From contig DASWRI010000071.1 in assembly GCA_036403235.1 (NCBI GenBank), positions 62,001 through 126,000 on the forward strand: a DNA stretch of 64,000 nt. Direction: 5' to 3'. The position numbers were made by a program, and so were the translations under genes. Each line of letters starts with the position of its first letter. Position 1 is the stretch's first letter. Below are positions 61,296 through 64,000 of this stretch, piece by piece. A model generated the notes under the pieces. It had not been told where the DNA came from. It saw only the letters and a list, made by a program, of their open reading frames with translations, and did no database searches. The DNA comes from JBGTFE01 sp036403235. Its GTDB lineage: Bacteria; Acidobacteriota; Blastocatellia; Pyrinomonadales; Pyrinomonadaceae.

Positions 61296-62324
61296 ATGAA
61301 AAAATTCATAATTTCAATTTTATGTGTATCGGTATTTTTTATCGGTTTGGGCGGTTTGATTGATAAGGTTGGAGCGAAATTCAAATCCGACGACAAGGCG
61401 CTCGAGCTTTTGAGTCTGGCGCGCACAGCGGTCGGCGGCGAAGCCAGCATCAAGGCGGTTCAAAGCATGTCGATTGTCGGCAAAGCGACGAAAACTTTTG
61501 ATTTCGACGGCGCTTCGAGAAGCGAAGAAGGCGACTGGGAATTAAATCTGCAATTGCCTAATAAGTTCAGCAAAATGATGAAAGTCCGCGTCGGCGAAGG
61601 CGGAACGGGCGAAAAAATCGAATCGGCCGAAAAGAACGTCGTCATCATCAAACGCGGCGAAGGCGACAAAGTTCTCATGAAACAAACCGAAGAACTGCCG
61701 AAAGAAGGCGTGGTTATCGTCAAAAAAGGCGACGGCGACAACAAAGTTTTTGAAAGAACCGAAATCCCGAACGGCGACGTCAGGAAAGTTATCGTCGATG
61801 ACAATCTCCGCACTTCGCTCGATAAAATGGAGCACAACGATCTTTTCCGAACGACGCTCGCGCTGCTTTTGACCGCGCCGCAGGATATCAATGCGGAATA
61901 TACTTTCGCCGGCGAAGGCAGCGTCGACGGAATCTCGTGCAACATCATCGAAGCGCGCGTCGGCGATTCGTCCGTCAAGCTTTATCTCGACAAATCGACG
62001 AATCTCCCGCAAATGATGAGCTATCAGGACGCGAAACCGATGATGTTTTTCCGCATCAATAAAACCGACGGCGACGCCGAAAACGATACAAAAACGTTTA
62101 CGCGCAAAGTCGACGCGCCGGAAATGGCCGAATATCAGGTTAAATTCTCCGATTATCGCAGCGTCAACGGCTTGCAGCTTCCTTTTCACTGGACGCAGAC
62201 CGTCGGCGGCAAACAGGATGAATCGATTGAAATTTCAAGCTACGAAATCAATCCGGCCAATATCGCCGAAAAATTCAGCAATCAGCCGCAGAAAATAATG
62301 ATGCGAATGAAGAAAGAGCAGTAA
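61296..62324 (+). CDS. Secreted LolA-like protein of unknown function
   Basis: 342 residues. ATG 61296 is preceded by GGAGG (61286-61290), so the earlier in-frame ATG at 61284, which overlaps that site, is not used. A signal peptide (1-20) precedes a beta-rich domain with long antiparallel-strand sequences (VGKATKTFDFDGASRSEEGDWELNLQLPNKFSKMM; SVKLYLDKSTNLPQMMSYQDA) in the style of LolA/LolB-like lipoprotein carriers. An Asp/Glu/Lys-rich centre has repeated VVIVKKGDGDNKV phrases. Its role is unknown; it is probably transcribed with the serine hydrolase. Confidence 0.7.
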   Translation: MKKFIISILCVSVFFIGLGGLIDKVGAKFKSDDKALELLSLARTAVGGEASIKAVQSMSIVGKATKTFDFDGASRSEEGDWELNLQLPNKFSKMMKVRVGEGGTGEKIESAEKNVVIIKRGEGDKVLMKQTEELPKEGVVIVKKGDGDNKVFERTEIPNGDVRKVIVDDNLRTSLDKMEHNDLFRTTLALLLTAPQDINAEYTFAGEGSVDGISCNIIEARVGDSSVKLYLDKSTNLPQMMSYQDAKPMMFFRINKTDGDAENDTKTFTRKVDAPEMAEYQVKFSDYRSVNGLQLPFHWTQTVGGKQDESIEISSYEINPANIAEKFSNQPQKIMMRMKKEQ

Positions 62325-62333
62325 AACCAAGGA

Positions 62334-62400
62334 CGAGAGACAAGTGACGAGGGACGAGTGAAAAGATTATTTCTTTATTCACTCGTCCCTCGTCACTTTC
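62334..62400. repeat. Heptamer inverted repeat, CACTCGT type
   Basis: Left units CGAGAGA, CAAGTGA, CGAGGGA, CGAGTGA (62334-62361). Right units CACTCGT, CCCTCGT, CACTTTC (62380-62400). A perfect 19-bp stem joins 62342-62360 to 62380-62398. The heptamer word is shared with the tract after lpxC. Confidence 0.9.
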
Positions 62401-62403
62401 CAA

Positions 62404-64000
62404 TCACATTGTCGCCATCACGGCTCTGATTTCGGCGTAGCTGTAATTTTCGCCGAGAAATTCCTTGACGGGCGCGACGGCGAAACCGGCGTTGAGGCGC
62501 GCAATCGCTTCTCTAATCGGCTCGATTTTTGAATTGAGAACGAGGTTTTCGAGACTGATTTGCCCGCTCTGGATAAAGCGTATGAGATGCATTTCAATCG
62601 TGCTTTTCGCCATTCCGCGCGCCTCTGCAATTTCGTCGATTGAAAGACCCGACTGAAACATATCGAGCGTCACGTTGTAGGTATCAACGCCGTCGGAATT
62701 GCGTTTAGTGCGCGTTTTGCGCTCTTTTTTCGGCGCTTTCAAATCGATGCGCGATTGCAAATCGTTTTTCTCGCAGTAAGTTTTTATTTCCTGAAGAAAG
62801 TCCGCGCCGTATTTCTGCCATTTCAAATCGCCGACGCCCGAGATTTTTTTCATTTCCGCCTCGTTTTGCGGCAGGTAAGCCGCCATTTCGACGAGCGCCG
62901 CGTCGGAAAAAACGATATACGGCGGCACGTTTTCGCTGCGCGCAAAATTCAGACGAATCTGCTTTAAATCGGCAAACAAATCCCGAAAATATTCCTGCGG
63001 AACTTCCGAAGCCGACGAAGAAGTTTTTTTGTCTTCCTTTATCAAAACTTTTATCAGCTCTACGCGCTCGCCGTCAAACAAAACGGTTTTGCTTTTTTCG
63101 GTCAGAACAATCACCGGATACTGGCCTTCGGTTTGCGCGAGATAGCCCTGGCTGATTAAATCCTTGAAATAATCAAACCAGTTGTTTTTTGAAACGTCAG
63201 CGCCGACGCCGTAAGTTTTTATATTTTTATGCTCGTCGCGAATCGTTTTCGCCTGCGACCCGCGCAGAAAATCTATCAGATAGCTCAAACCGAACCGCTG
63301 TCCGGTGCGATAAACCGCGCTCAGAGCCTTCTGCGCGATAATCGTTCCGTCGAAACGCTCGAATTCCGTGTTGCAGTTGTCGCAGTTGCCGCAGTCTTCG
63401 GCCAAATCTTCGGAAAAATAATTGAGCAGAAATTTGCGGCGACACGTTTTCAAATCGCCGAACTGTCCCATCAGATTCAGCTTCTTTAACATTATCTCGG
63501 TCTGCGACCGATTGCCTTCGACCTCTGCGAAACCCTTCAATTTATTGATGTCGCCCCAGCTGAAAAACATCAGCGCCTCGCTCGGCAGCCCGTCGCGCCC
63601 GGCGCGCCCCGTTTCCTGGTAATAGCTTTCGATGTTTTTCGGCAAGTCCATATGAACTACAAAACGAACGTTCGATTTATCGATGCCCATTCCGAAGGCG
63701 ATGGTCGCGACGACGATTTTTACTTCGTCTTTTAAGAACAATTCCTGGTTGCGGTCGCGTTCTTCGCTTGTCAAACCGGCGTGATAAGGCAAAGCCTGAT
63801 AGCCTTCGGCGCGCAAATCTTCGGCCAGCGATTCGACCGAATTCCGACTCAGACAATAAATAATTCCGCTCTCGTCGCCGCGCGCGCTGAGATAATCCAA
63901 AAGGCGCGCGTAGGAATTTCGCTTCGGCTCGACTTTATAAAAAATGTTCGGCCGGTTAAAGCTCGAAAGAAAAAGCTCGGCGCGCCCGAGTCCGAGCCGC
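62404..64000 (-). CDS. recQ: RecQ DNA helicase, N-terminus outside the window
   Basis: At least 531 residues; the frame is open to the right edge, so the start and helicase domain 1 are missing. Visible parts include the domain 2 helicase motifs (IIYCLSRNSVESLAEDL; FGMGIDKSNVRFVVHMDLPKNIESYYQETGRAGRDG), the zinc module CRRKFLLNYFSEDLAEDCGNCDNC, the RQC winged helix, and an HRDC domain (VFSDAALVEMAAYLP). The last 110 residues form an extra helix-turn-helix (GLSIDEIAEARGMAKSTIEMHL) typical of the long RecQ subgroup. RecQ unwinds DNA in recombination repair. Confidence 0.95.
   Translation of the reverse strand, partial: RLGLGRAELFLSSFNRPNIFYKVEPKRNSYARLLDYLSARGDESGIIYCLSRNSVESLAEDLRAEGYQALPYHAGLTSEERDRNQELFLKDEVKIVVATIAFGMGIDKSNVRFVVHMDLPKNIESYYQETGRAGRDGLPSEALMFFSWGDINKLKGFAEVEGNRSQTEIMLKKLNLMGQFGDLKTCRRKFLLNYFSEDLAEDCGNCDNCNTEFERFDGTIIAQKALSAVYRTGQRFGLSYLIDFLRGSQAKTIRDEHKNIKTYGVGADVSKNNWFDYFKDLISQGYLAQTEGQYPVIVLTEKSKTVLFDGERVELIKVLIKEDKKTSSSASEVPQEYFRDLFADLKQIRLNFARSENVPPYIVFSDAALVEMAAYLPQNEAEMKKISGVGDLKWQKYGADFLQEIKTYCEKNDLQSRIDLKAPKKERKTRTKRNSDGVDTYNVTLDMFQSGLSIDEIAEARGMAKSTIEMHLIRFIQSGQISLENLVLNSKIEPIREAIARLNAGFAVAPVKEFLGENYSYAEIRAVMATM

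Overview
The window is 64 kb of gene-dense, mid-GC bacterial chromosome with about 48 protein genes. I recognised no rRNA, tRNA, insertion sequence, CRISPR array or prophage. LpxC implies a Gram-negative envelope. Three things suggest an Acidobacteriota genome, most likely Blastocatellia/Pyrinomonadaceae-like: many secreted proteins of no known function, a TIG/NHL propeller protein, and carboxypeptidase-regulatory-like and DUF1206 proteins. This placement is inference from gene style, not from a marker search.

Layout. 1-8.8 kb: a secreted protein, a compact NUDIX / secreted HEAT-like / AtuA-like / alpha-beta hydrolase operon, an M28 peptidase coupled to an enoyl-CoA hydratase, a short second hydratase, pyrophosphatase and a cupin. 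8.8-15.2 kb: an acyl-CoA carboxylase carboxyltransferase, a secreted regulatory-domain protein, a permuted ATP-grasp protein, an EVE protein and a DUF1206 membrane protein. 15.4-20.8 kb: lpxC, then a molybdenum-cofactor island (fdhD, a small conserved gene, an FdhF/YdeP-type molybdoenzyme, mobA). 20.9-30.4 kb: gnd with an insertion, an APH(6)-like kinase, a threonine-dehydratase-like enzyme, a DUF3298 protein, cinA, a degenerate ferredoxin, a Fur regulator and a DUF2520 protein. 30.7-34.1 kb: a lone 1155-residue P-loop ATPase of BrxC/PglY type. 34.4-46.4 kb: M48 protease, NHL protein, hflX, a 7TM-HD c-di-AMP phosphodiesterase, GNAT, deacetylase, HIT, an HU/IHF protein and an rpsA with very acidic ends. 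46.8-64 kb: PhzF, pilT, an atypical lexA, ACT-malic enzyme, hemolysin III, SDR, ADH, DUF72, small secreted proteins, a two-component pair, a class C serine hydrolase, a LolA-like secreted protein, and recQ running off the right edge.

The most striking signal is not a gene. About twenty intergenic gaps hold short degenerate repeats, nearly all with a 7-bp period. Most are built as two complementary arms that would fold into a hairpin. Each locus has its own heptamer word (CACTTTT, CACTCGT, CCATTTT, TACCACT, CTATCCA and others). Two convergent gaps hold 21-bp (3 x 7) degenerate arrays. These repeats run into gene ends and supply the last codons of ppa, lpxC, an EVE gene and a shortened enoyl-CoA hydratase. 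They also create false N-terminal extensions in front of mobA, the deacetylase and the gene at 14.6-15.2 kb. The family looks like an active, locus-specific heptamer-generating process and is my main candidate for an undescribed system. The secondary candidates are the orphan BrxC/PglY-like ATPase and the LexA without a recognisable Ala-Gly cleavage site.
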